The notes beneath the pieces were generated by a model, which saw only the letters and a list, made by a program, of their open reading frames with translations, was not told where the DNA came from and searched no databases. Shown here one piece after another: positions 1-11,759 of a stretch of 30,433 nucleotides of DNA. Position 1 is the stretch's first letter, and each line of letters opens with the position of its first letter. Where the stretch lies: assembly GCA_004325065.1 (NCBI GenBank), contig PITI01000036.1:1-30433 (forward strand), written 5' to 3'. The position numbers and the translations under genes were made by a program. The stretch is from Hamiltosporidium magnivora (taxonomy: Eukaryota > Microsporidia > Dubosqiidae).

Positions 1-334
1 ATACTCTGGAATAAATAAAAAAAAGAAAAAAATCGTATCAATACATAAGCGAAAGTTTATTCAATTTTATATGGAATAAAATATATTAGAAACGCATGAA
101 TTGAAATATCGCAATTTAATACTAAATATTCAGGAAAATAAATATATATTTCTGAGATATACCATTGTTTTTTATTTTTATTTTAAGAATTCTAAATTAA
201 ATCTCTAGTTCTACAAATAAATTATTTTTAAAAAGTTATAAAAACAGGAAAGTAATTACATACATTCAATAAAGAATTATATACCAATCAGAAAATATAA
301 AAAAAAGATATAAATAAGTAAAAAGTAAAAAACA

Positions 335-436
335 GGTTTCTCTTGGTATAGAAGAACCACTTTTTTGCCAGTTGTAGTGTATTTTTAAATATATTTATAT
401 AAAAATATATAAATTGAAATTGAAGTTGTGGTTTTT
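335..436 (+). repeat. Hairpin + GTGG-box element, copy A
   Basis: This is the first of seven related elements. An imperfect hairpin at 335-358 pairs GGTT(T)CT with AGAACC, with one bulged T and a loop of about 11 nt. About 66 nt later comes the box GTTGTGGTTTTT (425-436). The spacer is strongly A/T-rich. The + strand is A-rich before the element (241-340) and becomes T-rich from about 900. The flanks do not clearly match the other copies, so membership rests on architecture (hairpin, about 60 nt, GTGG box), strand and skew change. The function is unknown. The box resembles a GU-rich downstream element of a poly(A) site, but no AATAAA precedes it in this copy. Confidence 0.5.
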
Positions 437-1767
437 CGAATCAAAAAAATTTTAATTTAATTCAATTCTACATAGATTGAAAGAAAACAACAAAAATGAA
501 TATTGCTTAGCATTAAATTATCGAATGTTGTGCGGATCATTGTTGCCATTTTGTTAGATATAACTCATACTTGATTTATAAAGCCTTTCTCCATAATCAT
601 GAATTATAACAGATTAAAAGGAATAAATTGAAAATAATGCACTCTTCACAATCAAAGACCGGACGATAAATCAAACCATTCATGTTTAACGTAAAAGTAA
701 TTAATTTGAGTGAGAAAATAGAAAGAACTGAGCTTGAACTCGTTTGAATCTTTATATCGAGATTTTTTTCAGAGAGAAATAAATCCAGAAACACTAAAAG
801 CTACACCAACTCATAATACCTAAGAACCAAGTGCTTCATCTTACACATAGAGGTAATAGCCGAGTGGAATATGTAAGAACGTAAGTACATGTATAACTAT
901 TTTTTTTAACAATATATATTATTCCTAGTAATACAATATAGTTTGTTGTTTAACATTTTATATTCAGTTACCGCAAGTTTAAACATATTTTTAACGAATA
1001 AATTGTAAAAATCATAACAATATTAAAATTTATATTTTTTTATACTTTTATTGCATTTTTGGTTTGATTTTGAGACATTAAGTAGCATTTCAGTCTATAT
1101 TTGTGTACTGAGTTCCAAATTTAATTAATTACTTAAAAAACAATCTAAAAATTATCGATACTTATTTGATGAACAATATAGATTTTGGTCCATTTTCAGT
1201 GAAGAATACGTTATTTTGTTGTTTTACATTTCTTTTATTTCACTCAGTATAGAAATTATCAATACCGCTTAATCTAAGTTCAATATTTAAACATTCAAAT
1301 AAATCTTTTTTGTTTCATTATAAAATTTCATGTTCGTGTTATTTTTATCTTATAAAAATATCAAAATCAGCAGACGAATGTACATTTGACTTTTCTTCTT
1401 TTATATTTCTCATATCTTTATATTAAGATTGGCTCTTTTATCACCGATAAATTCTTTTATTCATACCTAGACAGGTTACAGAGGTTATCCACAAATTATA
1501 TCTGTATATAGATTTCTAATTAAAAGAGTATGTTCTTGGTCTAGTTTGTCTCTAATTCTTTATGATTAGCGATTTCTTTTCTTAATTAAAGAATCCCAGT
1601 ATATTGTATATATTAATATATTAAAAATAAGAATCCAATTTAAAAATTCTTTTCAATGAACTTTTTTTCGATATTTTTACATTGACTCTTATATTTTTGT
1701 CTCGTATAATTAGAATTTAAGTTTGATTTTTAGATCATTTATAAACAATAAAAACAATAGATTGTAA
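437..1767. other. AT-rich stretch without recognisable gene
   Basis: I see no coding relic here. The first part (437-840) is mixed in composition and the later part (about 900-1730) is T-rich on the + strand. An isolated match to a tRNA A-box occurs at 857-867, but no B box follows. Short open frames here look like chance frames. Confidence 0.5.
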
Positions 1768-1801
1768 AATCTGTAATAGATTGAAAAAAATATTACAGAT
1801 T
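1768..1801. repeat. Perfect 11-bp inverted repeat
   Basis: AATCTGTAATA (1768-1778) and TATTACAGATT (1791-1801) are perfect reverse complements around a 12-nt A-rich loop. It lies near the end of the T-rich stretch that follows element A and before the A-rich stretch leading to element B. It could be a cruciform or the core of a small foldback element. No T-tract follows on either strand that would suggest a terminator. Confidence 0.7.
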
Positions 1802-2907
1802 ATCAAAATATAGAAACGTTTGCCGCAGTATTTTTGTAAAATGACTTTATTAAATACAGTCTTATTTTTATATGTATTTAGATCTAAAGAAACTAGTTTA
1901 ATTATATTTCTCAATATTTTTAAACCATTATACGTATTATATAATCTATTAATGTTAACAAGACGGCGAATCATCTTCTAGTGTGTATATGATATGAAAT
2001 GTATGAGCTAGGTAAAGTTTATAGATTAACAATATGAATTATTTACTTTTTTCCTTTTTAAAACAAAACTACTAATAATGGGCAGAATACAAAATAAATC
2101 AATTTAAGAATTTTAATGAAAAAATATTTGCACCAACTTTTGTTAGATATCTTTTCTATATTATAGTGTATTTAATATAAGCAATAAAGAATATAGATTC
2201 GATTTTTTTAAAAGTAATTATTTTAAAAGTAGGATTTAATTTTTAAAATTTATAATTTTTTTAAGCTATTTTAAAATAGTTGAAACATAGTAAATTTGAA
2301 GCTAGTTTTAAAGGCCATTTTTCTTTAATATACATGCTTTCAAATAATAATTCAACAAAAAAAAAATCTTTAGACTAATATCATTGAACTATTATCAAAA
2401 CCAGTCTAAAAAAACTGAATTGAAAACACTAAAAAAATTTCGAGCCGTTATTAGCTTATATAGCAAACGTTATAAAAGCGATACAAAAAATAGCTGCATA
2501 CGAGAAATTGAACGAGATGTAATAAAAATAAGAGGTAAAACAATTTACAATACACAAAAAATGCGGAACTGAACCGCTGAAAAAGCAAATCCAAGTAGAT
2601 ATAAAGAGTATTCGCAGTTAAAACCGAGACATGGATTCGCTTAAAAAATATTACAAACAGAACATAAGTTCAGATATTAAATACAAAAAAACATGAAAGA
2701 AAACGAAAGTAGTGGGTTTATATATCCTCAATTAAAATATTAAGAAATTTGCTTAAAATAGCAAATTTAACAAAAAAATTCAGCTCTGTTTTTGAGTTTT
2801 TCATTATATGAAAAATTAAGATCGTTTGCACAGGTTTAGATTGGTTACACAATAAATAAGAAGGCAAATTATTAAAGCTAAGATATTAATAAATATGAAA
2901 AACAGTA
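1802..2907. other. AT-rich stretch, A-rich from about 2.1 kb
   Basis: The composition is mixed until about 2080 and then increasingly A-rich on the + strand up to element B. An open frame of about 62 codons at 2384-2572 starts with TTG and is rich in Lys, Asn and Ile. It resembles no family I know, and such a frame is expected in A-rich DNA. No gene is called. Confidence 0.5.
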
Positions 2908-3008
2908 ATATTTCTCGTAACGGAAATATGCCTTATTTTACCTCTAGGGAATGTCGCTGAAAAAATTTAAAGTACAAAGGCGTAGAAAATATTAAAATTG
3001 TGGTTTTT
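2908..3008 (+). repeat. Hairpin + GTGG-box element, copy B
   Basis: A perfect 7-bp stem, ATATTTC (2908-2914) with GAAATAT (2923-2929), closes an 8-nt loop. After 67 nt comes ATTGTGGTTTTT (2997-3008). The upstream DNA (2400-2990) is strongly A-rich and the downstream DNA (3000-3230) is T-rich. The stem shares no sequence with those of the other copies except in general form. The spacer contains a short C/G-bearing block (CCTCTAGGG near 2941). Confidence 0.6.
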
Positions 3009-3659
3009 AATTTAATAATGTTTTTTGACAATATTTTTTTTTAATTTGTTTTAATATAAAGATAATAAGGTTTTAGAATAAAAGAAGGATTCTATTAGAT
3101 TAAATAACAGTAAACACAGAAATATTTAACAGAAAAGAAAATAAAATGTTTTTTGTGATTTTTAAGATCCGGTCATTTTTGTCCAATTTTAATTATATGT
3201 TGTTATGTATCAATTTCTTAGTAGATTATGATTTGATTTGCATCAATAGACATGCTATTAGTGACATTATAGAAATAATTTTCCTATTTGTGAAGGGAAT
3301 AGAAACAGAATTTTTTTATGAACAATAAAAGACATGTAGTTTACAAAACAATTGGATGTTGAGATTGATTACAGTAAACGTTAAAGATGGTAAATGAAGC
3401 GATTCTTAAATTATATAGCGCATATATAAAAACATTTTGTAAGTTCTAAAAGTTTGAGTATTTAAATATCAAAAATTTAATGTCTTATTTTATTAAACCT
3501 CGACTTTGACTATTCTTTTTCATCACCTAATAAATTCATATACAAACATGTTGATTGTAGCATGTAGTATAAAAAGTTTTATCTAGAATTACTGCAGATA
3601 CACCGGAGATTCTTATAAGAATGATTATCATAATCGTGTTTTTCGCTTTAAGATAATAT
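3009..3659. other. T-rich stretch without recognisable gene
   Basis: The + strand is T-rich just after element B and again near 3480-3540. A 60-codon frame at 3146-3328 (hydrophobic, Phe/Ile/Leu-rich) is what T-rich DNA gives by chance, and I see no family resemblance. Nothing else is supported. Confidence 0.5.
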
Positions 3660-4410
3660 AAATTATTGTAATAAAAAAGGTGGAGGAAGGATAATCACAT
3701 AAAAAACTTTCTAATTGGCAATTAGAGTGTAAAACTGGTGTGAGGATCATTAATTAGATTTTTGGTGACAAAAAACCACACAAATCTTCGGTTATTCGTA
3801 GGAGTTTGTACGAGGAATAGAGGTCCACGAAATAGCAAAACTTTTTCTACAACTTAATTTGTAGCTTTTTATGTAACTAGATCAAAGGGCGCACCAAGTA
3901 TGTAAATGATTACAATCTAATAGTATAGAATCCTAGCCTTGCCCACTCGGGTTAGAAGATTTAGCGCCTGGGAGATATAAAAATAAAAACGATTAAAAGC
4001 CGAGAGAGCTAAGATGCAGGCTATACCTATTGGTATGGCATTGCACTGTCTAGGTGGACCTCATGTAAGTCTCTGAAATATATCTTAACTAGAAGTTTAT
4101 TGGGTTCAGAAAGTGTAGAGTAATTTGGAATGCTGCATAGTCTTGGGGGAGCCCAGGGGGTTCGGCTTTCGATGTTACTCCATGCAACGGACATTAACGA
4201 ACACCGGGTAACTGCTCGTTTATTAATTAGGTAAATCACACTTGGTAGATGAAAGGCTTGGGACGTTGGTATCGCAGGGGGTACCGATAGAGTGTTGGGG
4301 TAGCAGTTGTTTATGTCAAAACTATACTACGTTAATGCCATTAAAAAAAATATAACACTTGCCACTATTTTAATAAGATGTGATACTTTTAAATAAAGTT
4401 CACAATGATG
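3660..4410 (+). repeat. Dispersed ~700-bp repeat, copy 1
   Basis: This copy aligns by eye along its whole length with 17920-18662 in the same orientation, with some blocks identical. A 22-base block at 4039-4060 matches 18293-18314 exactly, and a 27-base block at 4096-4122 matches 18349-18375. The 3' two thirds are richer in G+C than the surroundings. Shared short pieces include a GGTA/TACC hairpin around TCGCAGGGG near 4271-4285. Neither strand has an open frame preserved in both copies, so it is probably a non-autonomous element or part of a larger one. Homology runs about 45 bp past the GCCACT at 4366, so the outer ends and any terminal repeats are not fixed. The family is not recognised. 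Confidence 0.85.
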
Positions 4411-6410
4411 AAATTAATTGAAAAAAATGAAGATATCTAAAAGCCTAGAAGAAAAAAACTAGGATCCTTAGTCTTAAATACACACAAATAAAAATATATA
4501 AATTTTAACAGAAACAGAAAAACTCTAAATAATAAAAGAAAACTTCCAATTAAATTTTTTTAAAAAATCTCTATATAAGATTAGGCTGTTTCCACGCTTA
4601 AGCCATGTGTTAAAACAGGTAAAAATAGATTAGAAAAACAATATTGACTATGTATTGTTGTAAATAATGCAATACACCGAAATAAATCATCTTCTTTTTA
4701 TATTTAAGTTGGAATTATTGGTAAAATAACAAAAAAATTCTTGCTTTGAAACCTTAATTCTTAATAGCAAGACATTTTTAAAAAATGAGCAAGCCTGAAG
4801 TATTTATATTTCTAAAATAGATAAAAATTTTAAGTTTTATTTTTTTGGGATGTTATTCTAACATTTAATTTCATCCAGTAGCACATACTTGATCGGTTAA
4901 GGTATGATATTTTTTTTACGTCCTACTATGTTTAAATTATTAGGGCTTTAAATAAGATTTTAAATTTCCATATTATTTTCAATAAAGGCCAACTATTCTG
5001 CAGATTGTTTTATTTTTTAATACATAGTAAACAACTGAATCGAATTTATTAGATATTTTATTGATTTTTAAAAAAAATACATTTATTTTTACTTAAAGAT
5101 ATCTCCACAGAATTAATATTAAAATTACACTGAAACCAAAATTCATTAAATATGCATACGCATGACTCACGGATTTACATATTTCTAGAGAAAAATATTT
5201 TTTGTGCATGTTACGATTTATATGCTAATATACAGATATAATAATCACATATCTATAAAACCGTATTATATTAAACATTTACCGGCAAGGTTTGGGAATT
5301 AAATATAAGCAAAAGCTAAGATTAATAAAGTGGGATCTATATTATTCAAAGAATCCGTAAGTATATTCCTTATCTAATTTGCTAACTTATTATTGATAAA
5401 TAGCCTAGCAAGTAAAAACATACATAAATAGGAACCTGCCCTTTATCTTAACCGAGGCATAAACATTTCTATATTGAAAATTATCTGTGCAAGAAACAAT
5501 AGATGGCAGACGTTGGTATTTAAGCTATTATTTAAAGAAACCAGCTAATCGAACAGGGAACAATACATGATTAGACAAAAACCCTATGATTAATACTCTA
5601 ATTAAGTTTTCATTAATGTGATATTGTTAAAAACTATATGATAAGGTTTAGAACTATTTTATAATGATAAAATATTATGTTAGATCTCGATGGGTGAACA
5701 AATTTACACAATATGAGAGCGGAAAGACATAAAGCATGAAGATTAGCAAACAAAACATGCATTGAGAAAAATCGCCCCAAGCATGTTTGAGATAGCTCTC
5801 TCTAGTTATTGCCTAAAAAACAACATTTGCCACTCCAGGAAATCTTGGAAACGTGAATTTTCAGAGAAAAGATTGTCCATAAGACTTTTAGAAGTAAAAA
5901 TATGAACTTGATGAGCTGAAATATTCGAATTAGAGGTAAATGTGCATTATATAATGGCCGTAAAATTGCCAAAGACGCATACTTTATACAGGTTTTACAG
6001 ACTCGCTATTATTAAAAAAATAAAACGAAGTATTTAGACCTACTTTAGACAAAAAAAGTTTAGCATAATTTTCATCTTAAAGTTTTCTAAATATTTTTGG
6101 AAAGATATACAAACAGAAGACATTCCGTAATGGTGCTAACATGATTTTTAAAATTTTGCATTCTTTAGATTTCACAATTACAAGCCAATATTTTTTGTGG
6201 CACTTGTAAAATTATGAGTTAGATCGGCATTTTCTAGCAAAAAAATCAAAAAAACTCAGAAGCGATTTTTGAAGGGAATCTATGTTTGCGACGTCAGAAA
6301 GTTTTAAATTTCTTAGGGCTACCACTGTTTTAAACATACGTTCTTAATCATAAGTATGTTTTTAATTTTTGAAGAAGCAAATAAGAAAAAACGAGACTAA
6401 GAATAATTCG
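4411..6410. other. A-rich stretch, no recognisable gene
   Basis: The + strand is mostly A-rich. Around 5755-5900 one + frame stays open for about 48 codons with a more mixed amino-acid content than usual here. It could be a coding relic, but I cannot assign it. No promoter, RNA gene or element end could be supported. Confidence 0.4.
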
Positions 6411-6442
6411 GTGTGAATATTTTTGTAGTAGAATATTCACAC
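6411..6442 (+). repeat. Perfect 11-bp hairpin followed by a T-tract
   Basis: GTGTGAATATT (6411-6421) and AATATTCACAC (6432-6442) form a perfect 11-bp stem with a 10-nt loop. A run of seven Ts starts eight bases later (6451-6457). In a bacterium this would read as an intrinsic terminator. Here there is no gene upstream, and a foldback repeat or relic of an element end is more likely. Confidence 0.7.
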
Positions 6443-7409
6443 AACAGCCTTTTTTTCTGGCTAAATTCTTTAATATTTGAACAGAGTTACAAGTAAAAAC
6501 TTTTGGAATAGATAGTATTTAGAGTTTATTACTCGGTATTTGTCAAATCTTATTAAACCCCGTGGTGTTTTATCGATATTTGAATTTTTTGATGTATTCA
6601 AATTGCCAAAATTTCTTCATATAATTACGTAATTTAAAACAAATTGAATACATTAGGAATTGATTATATGTTAATCAGCTTTTTTCGAAATATCTATAAA
6701 ACTTTGGAAAATGTACGATTAAATTGCTATTTTTAATCTAAAAAGACTTTTTTTCCCCAGAAAAACTTATAGGTCTGAAAGATATTGAAAAGGCTAAATT
6801 CAACCATTTATTATAATTAAAAAGGCAAAAAGGGAAAGTAAAGCCGACAATCCTAATATCTAAATACCTAGAATCATTTTATAAATATCTACATAAACGA
6901 ATTTCTCCGTTTAAATACGGAAATTTATCAAAACAAAATTTAAAAATTACATATCGATATATATTAAAGACAAAGAAACCATGAGCATACAGTTTAGAAG
7001 AAAAAGATGCTGAGAAAAGATCGAACAGTCAAATTTTTTTGCTTTTTGACAAATTAATTAAAAGGTCGCTGAAAAAATAATATTTAGTGTCAATTTAGAC
7101 ACACATAGAATTTTCAATAACAAAAATTTACTTTTCCGTTTTATTTTAAGGTTTTTTCGGAAGATGATGCACTACTGGCTTTTGGGAGCAAATAAAGTAC
7201 AATATTCTTATCGGGAAAAAGGTTAAACTTACAAAGAGAGATTCACTGCAAAAAAAACTGACTATGAAACGCCCGTTCTACTTACAGGAAGGTAATTGTT
7301 CAAATACCTGTGAATTGAAAAATATTTTAAGAAGAGCAAAATATATGATTTTATTATACAAATAAAAAAGCTGTATATCTTTAACCGGTTAATTTCTGTT
7401 AAAATTATA
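6443..7409. other. AT-rich stretch with a 12-bp palindrome
   Basis: No coding relic is recognised. The composition alternates between T-rich (6540-6760) and A-rich (6780-7100). TTAACCGGTTAA at 7381-7392 is a perfect 12-bp palindrome just before the tandem duplication. Confidence 0.45.
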
Positions 7410-7501
7410 TTAAGCGCAAGAAATACCTACATGTAATATATTTTATTTCATTTTATTAACCGCAAGAAATACTTACATGCAATATATTGCATTTAATTTT
7501 G
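7410..7501 (+). repeat. 46-bp tandem duplication
   Basis: Two adjacent 46-bp units (7410-7455 and 7456-7501) differ at about seven positions. Both contain CGCAAGAAATAC followed by a TACATG(T/C)AATATATT block. A third unit is not evident. The divergence shows the duplication is not recent. Confidence 0.75.
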
Positions 7502-9055
7502 TTAATTCCATTTACAGAACATACTTCGTTGGGAACCAGCTTGTTTAAAGTTTGATATTTCGAAATGTATAGCGTATATGAAATATTTTGCACAACTAAT
7601 ATTATGCTAGAAAGACCTTTGAACCTCTTAAAACATAACTAAAAAAGGCCTTCGCGGTATTGCATACCAAAGAAAAATATTTTTGAAACTTTTGTATGCT
7701 TATAGAAAAAACTGAACACACTAAAAAACAGTAAGCTAATGTCACCTCCAACCTGATTATTAATACTTTTAATAGTTTAAATAAGTTAGATAAAGACAAT
7801 TCAATCATTTGCGCGACACTAAAAAGTATATATAATAAAATTCAAGCACCAAAATTATATTTGAATCTTTTAAAATGCCTGAAATAATGAGTCGGACTCA
7901 TTAATAATTCTCGAAATGAATTAACAATATAAACTTAATTCATTTTAATAAAAAGGCCTCTTTTTCATCCAACATTTAATGTATTTTTATATACAGAAGA
8001 AATTTCAGGAGATTTAGAGATTTATAGAGACCAAGTTTCCATCTGGTTGTCTTATCGTTAAAAAATACTAGGTTATAAATATACTTCGAATTGAAGCGAA
8101 TGCTCTTGGTTTACATATAAATATTATCAATACATGTAGTTCCAATTATTCAAAGCCTTTTAGAAGCTTTAATTCAATACGTATTCGAAATTTTTATTTT
8201 AAATAGGACTCAACATAAGAATTAAACTAAGGTGAAAATTTATCCTAATAAGTTAAGTATTATTCTATTCCTGAAGCCTAAACACTTTATGTTATCCAAG
8301 ATTTAAAGAACCTAGAATGTAATGTCAGAAAAAATGGGATGAACTCCAGGAAAATATGAATCATTTTCCCACCACGAGGGCTGAGTTATATGTTTAACGT
8401 AGATAAAATTCAATATTGAATAAATCAAGCTGACATTACAATGAAAACACTATTAAATACCCTTTATGAGGGTTTATACATTCGAAGAGTAGAGAGATAT
8501 ACTGCATAGATTATTGAAAAAAGTTTTATATAGATTTTGCTAACTAAAAAAACGGTTTAACGAGAAAAATTCAAAAATCACTTTTTTTTAGGATGATATA
8601 CAAAACAGCAGTGAGATAGAAATACTCATAACCTCACTGCATAAAAGAGTCAATGACATAGATAGTGTCAATCAAATCAACAAAAAGTTTTATGTAGAAA
8701 AATTTGAATTGAATAACCAAAATCGAAGTATTGACTCTGAATTTATCTTTAACCTCAAATATTTGCATGAATAAAATAAAAAAAAACAATGAGTAAGATA
8801 AAGCAAATGAAATAAAGAAGGAAAGATATCGATGTTTTGTAATTTTTTTCTAGGACCAAACCAAATTTTTTTGTGATTTCCGACTCTATACATATTTGCT
8901 TATACATGGAAATTTATAATAATGATATACATTTTATTTGAAAAAATTTATATTTAAATTTTGTAAATCTAAACAAGAATCTTCAATGAATATAAATCTT
9001 TTGTTATATTTATAAATGCCTTTAAAGTATGAAGCGGTTTCGAAATTAAAAAGTA
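7502..9055. other. A-rich stretch leading to element C
   Basis: The + strand becomes increasingly A-rich toward 9050. Minus-strand frames at 7602-7808 and 8690-8893 are low-complexity chance frames. The only clear structure is the hairpin at 8608-8640, listed separately. Confidence 0.45.
8608..8640. repeat. Perfect 8-bp hairpin
   Basis: GCAGTGAG (8608-8615) pairs with CTCACTGC (8633-8640) around a 17-nt loop. A smaller TGACA/TGTCA hairpin follows at about 8654-8670. The stem is GC-rich for this window. Its role is unknown. Confidence 0.6.
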
Positions 9056-9157
9056 ATCCTTTTCTATAGATAGAAAGGATCATTTTTATCTGTGTACTGG
9101 GCCTCTGTATAAATATTTATAAAAAAAATAAATTAAAAACGACTAAAATTGTGGTTT
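9056..9157 (+). repeat. Hairpin + GTGG-box element, copy C
   Basis: ATCCTTT(T)CTA (9056-9066) pairs with TAGAAAGGAT (9071-9080): ten base pairs with one bulged T and a 4-nt loop. After 67 nt comes ATTGTGGTTT (9148-9157). AATAAA lies about 20 nt before the box. This copy is the clear sister of copy G: stem, bulge, the AAATTAAAAACGAC block and the flanks match, and resemblance continues to a GTGTCTATAT block about 155 nt past the box (near 9304, counterpart near 27094). The AATAAA, short gap and GU-rich box would fit a poly(A) site with its downstream element, but that is inference. Confidence 0.75.
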
Positions 9158-10077
9158 CGGATAAAATTTTTCGAAATATTTGATTCTAGATTATACGTTT
9201 AAAAATGTAGAAATTTTCTTAGAAAAATCTAAAATGTAATTTATATTATAATAGATTCAAAAATATTAAATAACTATAATAGGAATAATTTTTATTTGAA
9301 TTGTGTCTATATGTTTTAGTGTTATTACATTAGTATTTAACACTTTTCTTGTTTTCATATCTAAATAATCTAGGAATAATTAAAGTAGGTTGCATATTCC
9401 TTTAGTTACAAAAACGAAGGATTCTTGTGTTTAGAAGCAAGAATATTTGGCCCAATGATTTTTTATACAAAAATATTTTAAAGTTATTTACCGAAATATG
9501 TTCCTAATAAAGACAGTATTTGGTATATTCTAAGGGTAGTCCACAAAGTCTTTCAAATATGAATGAATATTAGGAAAACGTAAAAGAAACCGTTTTTTTT
9601 ACTTAAAATAATTTATTTCAAAGACATATATATTTAATCAATCAGACTTAATCATAGTTTTAACATAAAAGACAATTCTTCTAAAAAACTATGAATTTTA
9701 TACAAAAAATTTGATCTAAAAATAATACATTGCTTAAAACGGGTATGTATAGGTAATACAGATATGGATTTAAATTACTTCGAACAAAGGTGAATTTTGA
9801 TAACATAAATTTTGAAAAGTAGACGGTCTTAGAATTTTTTGTAATAAGTAAATGAAATTCAATATTTTACGAACTCATTCATGTATTTTTTGCGACCCTT
9901 TTATTATTTAGAATGATAACGCAAGCAAGGAAAATAAGGTTTACATTTTTGTATTTATAAATTGAAGAAATATAAAATGCATACAAATATTTAGGAAAAA
10001 TTTGATATGCTTTTAATCCTTTAGTTATTCTAAAGAATCTTATACTGATCTTTCCAATAATTTTCATGTATATGATT
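9158..10077. other. Flank of element C and AT-rich DNA
   Basis: The first 210 bp or so (to about 9370) match the flank of element G at 26941-27165 and are T-rich toward their end. The rest is mixed, A-rich again from about 9590. No gene is recognised. Confidence 0.45.
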
Positions 10078-10220
10078 AAAAGGGTGGTGAGTGTAAAACA
10101 TATTAAAAACTATCTGGTTGGCAATGAGAGGTTTAAAATTTTTGAAAATATTTTTTGAAATTTTGGTGGGTTATAAACCTCATTAGATCTACAAGACAAT
10201 CCTCTATGCACCCGATTCAC
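10078..10220 (+). repeat. Fragment of the ~700-bp repeat (copy 3, 5' part)
   Basis: This stretch resembles the first 140 bp or so of the ~700-bp repeat: a GTGG start, a CATATTAAAAACT block, a TTGGCAATGAG block, AAATTTTGGTG and then AAACC/AGATCT. The conserved GC-richer 3' portion is absent. It is more diverged than copies 1 and 2, and the alignment fades after about 10220. Confidence 0.5.
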
Positions 10221-11759
10221 AAAAGATTCAAAGAAACAATTAGAAAATTTCTAGTTGTTCATCCTCGAAACCGAGAGGTAAAAGATGAATCGAATAAGTA
10301 AATAATTATACAGGTTTAAAATGATGGTTGTTTCGAATATTTCTAAAAAACCCGACTTACGAAATGATGTTCTACACTAATTTATATTATTTAAATATAA
10401 AAACACATAAATTACATGTGTTTATATAAGAGAATTTAAAAAAGAGAAAACATAATTTTTTCGTTTAATAAGATTTTATGAGTTTTTTCGAATCATTTGA
10501 ATGCTAAATTATCAATAAAAATTAAAAAATGCTCAAACCTAATACCTTAACGGAAAGATATTGTTAAAACCAAATTTGACATTTTGTCACAAGTAGTTGA
10601 AAATGAAAGTAAAGATTAAATTCAACAAAAAAAAGAAATAATCGTCTCAAATCAAAATTGACTAGTCAAATAAAAAAATAATGCAATACCATGCAATTAC
10701 ATTATATTCAATTCAATCGAATTTGTCATTTCTTAAGATTAAAAAAAGAAAAATCAGATCAGACCGTAGTGTTTTAATCAAGCTCTAACCTATTATATTA
10801 CATTTAAAAAGAAGAAATCGTGTGTTAGACTAAAACAAAGTGCACAAATTAAAAGAATCTTTTTGAGCAGAATTTGTTCAGAATTAGAAACGTAATTTAA
10901 ATTACAAAGTTAGTCTAAAGATTCTAACAATATCGGTGATATCCTGTTTGATATTTGTCAAAAACTTGAGTAACTGGCTTCTCGGCAAAAATTTGGATAA
11001 AAAAGTCTGGAACGCTCAAAGCTAGTAAAATTCATAGAAAATGCTACAGTAGAAATTTTCTGAGGAGGTGGAAAGTTTATGAGACCAAGATTGAAGATCA
11101 AAAAAGAGAAGTTGGCCACATATGAACCGTGTTGTAAAGCCAAGACCACTCTTATCGACGGAATATGCGTTATAATTACTTTGGAATAATGGAAGATGAC
11201 AGAAGAATCTATGCGTCGGTTATTTGACAAGTACAGATTAAACTGATAACTCGACTAGAAAGATATTGCCGCAAAGTTTGAATGCAAAGGAGTATCATCA
11301 GACTATAAATAAAACTGCAATTTCCCCCTAAACTATCATATAAGTGTACTTATACTAAAACGGCGGACTTTTTATAGTTAGATGATGCAGTACGCACAAC
11401 ATTAGTAAAAAAACAGATTACATCTTCGCCACAAAATAACGAAACTTTATATCTTAATTTATAATATACTCCAAAGAAGTTTGCATAGTGTTAAGTTCAA
11501 ATGCAAAGATATATAGACTTTTGGATTTTTTTAAGAAATCTAAAGATACATCGACTAGAAGACCTTAATCCTAAAAATCTAGATTAATCATTAAACTTAT
11601 CTTAATGCAACGAAAAGCTGCTTAAAAGTAAAACAAGTGTTATAGGAAATAGAAAAAGAAAAAGTTCAAAGCAGTACAAACAACCAATTTATAAAACGAA
11701 TTCGATACGAAAAACCAGATCCAATTATAAATTTGCATAGAAAAACAAGCCCTTATGTG
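10221..11759 (+). other. A-rich DNA, possible upstream part of the retrotransposon relic
   Basis: From about 10940 to 11760 the sequence is less monotonous than the surrounding AT-rich DNA and directly precedes a recognised retrotransposon C-terminus in the same orientation. It may be the decayed reverse-transcriptase part, but I could not find the catalytic motifs in any + frame. The minus-strand frame of 90 codons at 10958-11230 appears to be a shadow. Before 10940 nothing is recognised. Confidence 0.35.

Noticed and set aside
857..867. TAGCCGAGTGG, a match to a tRNA A-box
   Set aside because: No B box, acceptor stem or anticodon arm follows within a tRNA-sized span.
2384..2572. 62-codon plus-strand frame, Lys/Asn-rich
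   Set aside because: It begins with TTG, has monotonous composition expected in A-rich DNA, and matches no family I can recall.
4027..4239. 70-codon minus-strand open frame inside ~700-bp repeat copy 1
   Set aside because: Copy 2 does not keep the frame open over the same stretch, and the conserved blocks are conserved as DNA rather than by codon. Treated as a shadow of the repeat.
3678..4366. Apparent short terminal inverted repeat (GTGG near 3680 against GCCAC near 4361) of the ~700-bp repeat
   Set aside because: Homology between copies 1 and 2 continues about 45 bp past this point, so it is not the element end, and no consistent target duplication was found.
9056..9080. Histone-type 3' stem-loop in element C (also considered for copy G)
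   Set aside because: The stem and loop do not match the conserved histone mRNA stem-loop, and no histone gene precedes it.
10958..11230. 90-codon minus-strand open frame, the longest in the window
   Set aside because: It lies opposite the likely upstream part of a + strand retrotransposon relic, resembles no family I know, and has no conserved partner.
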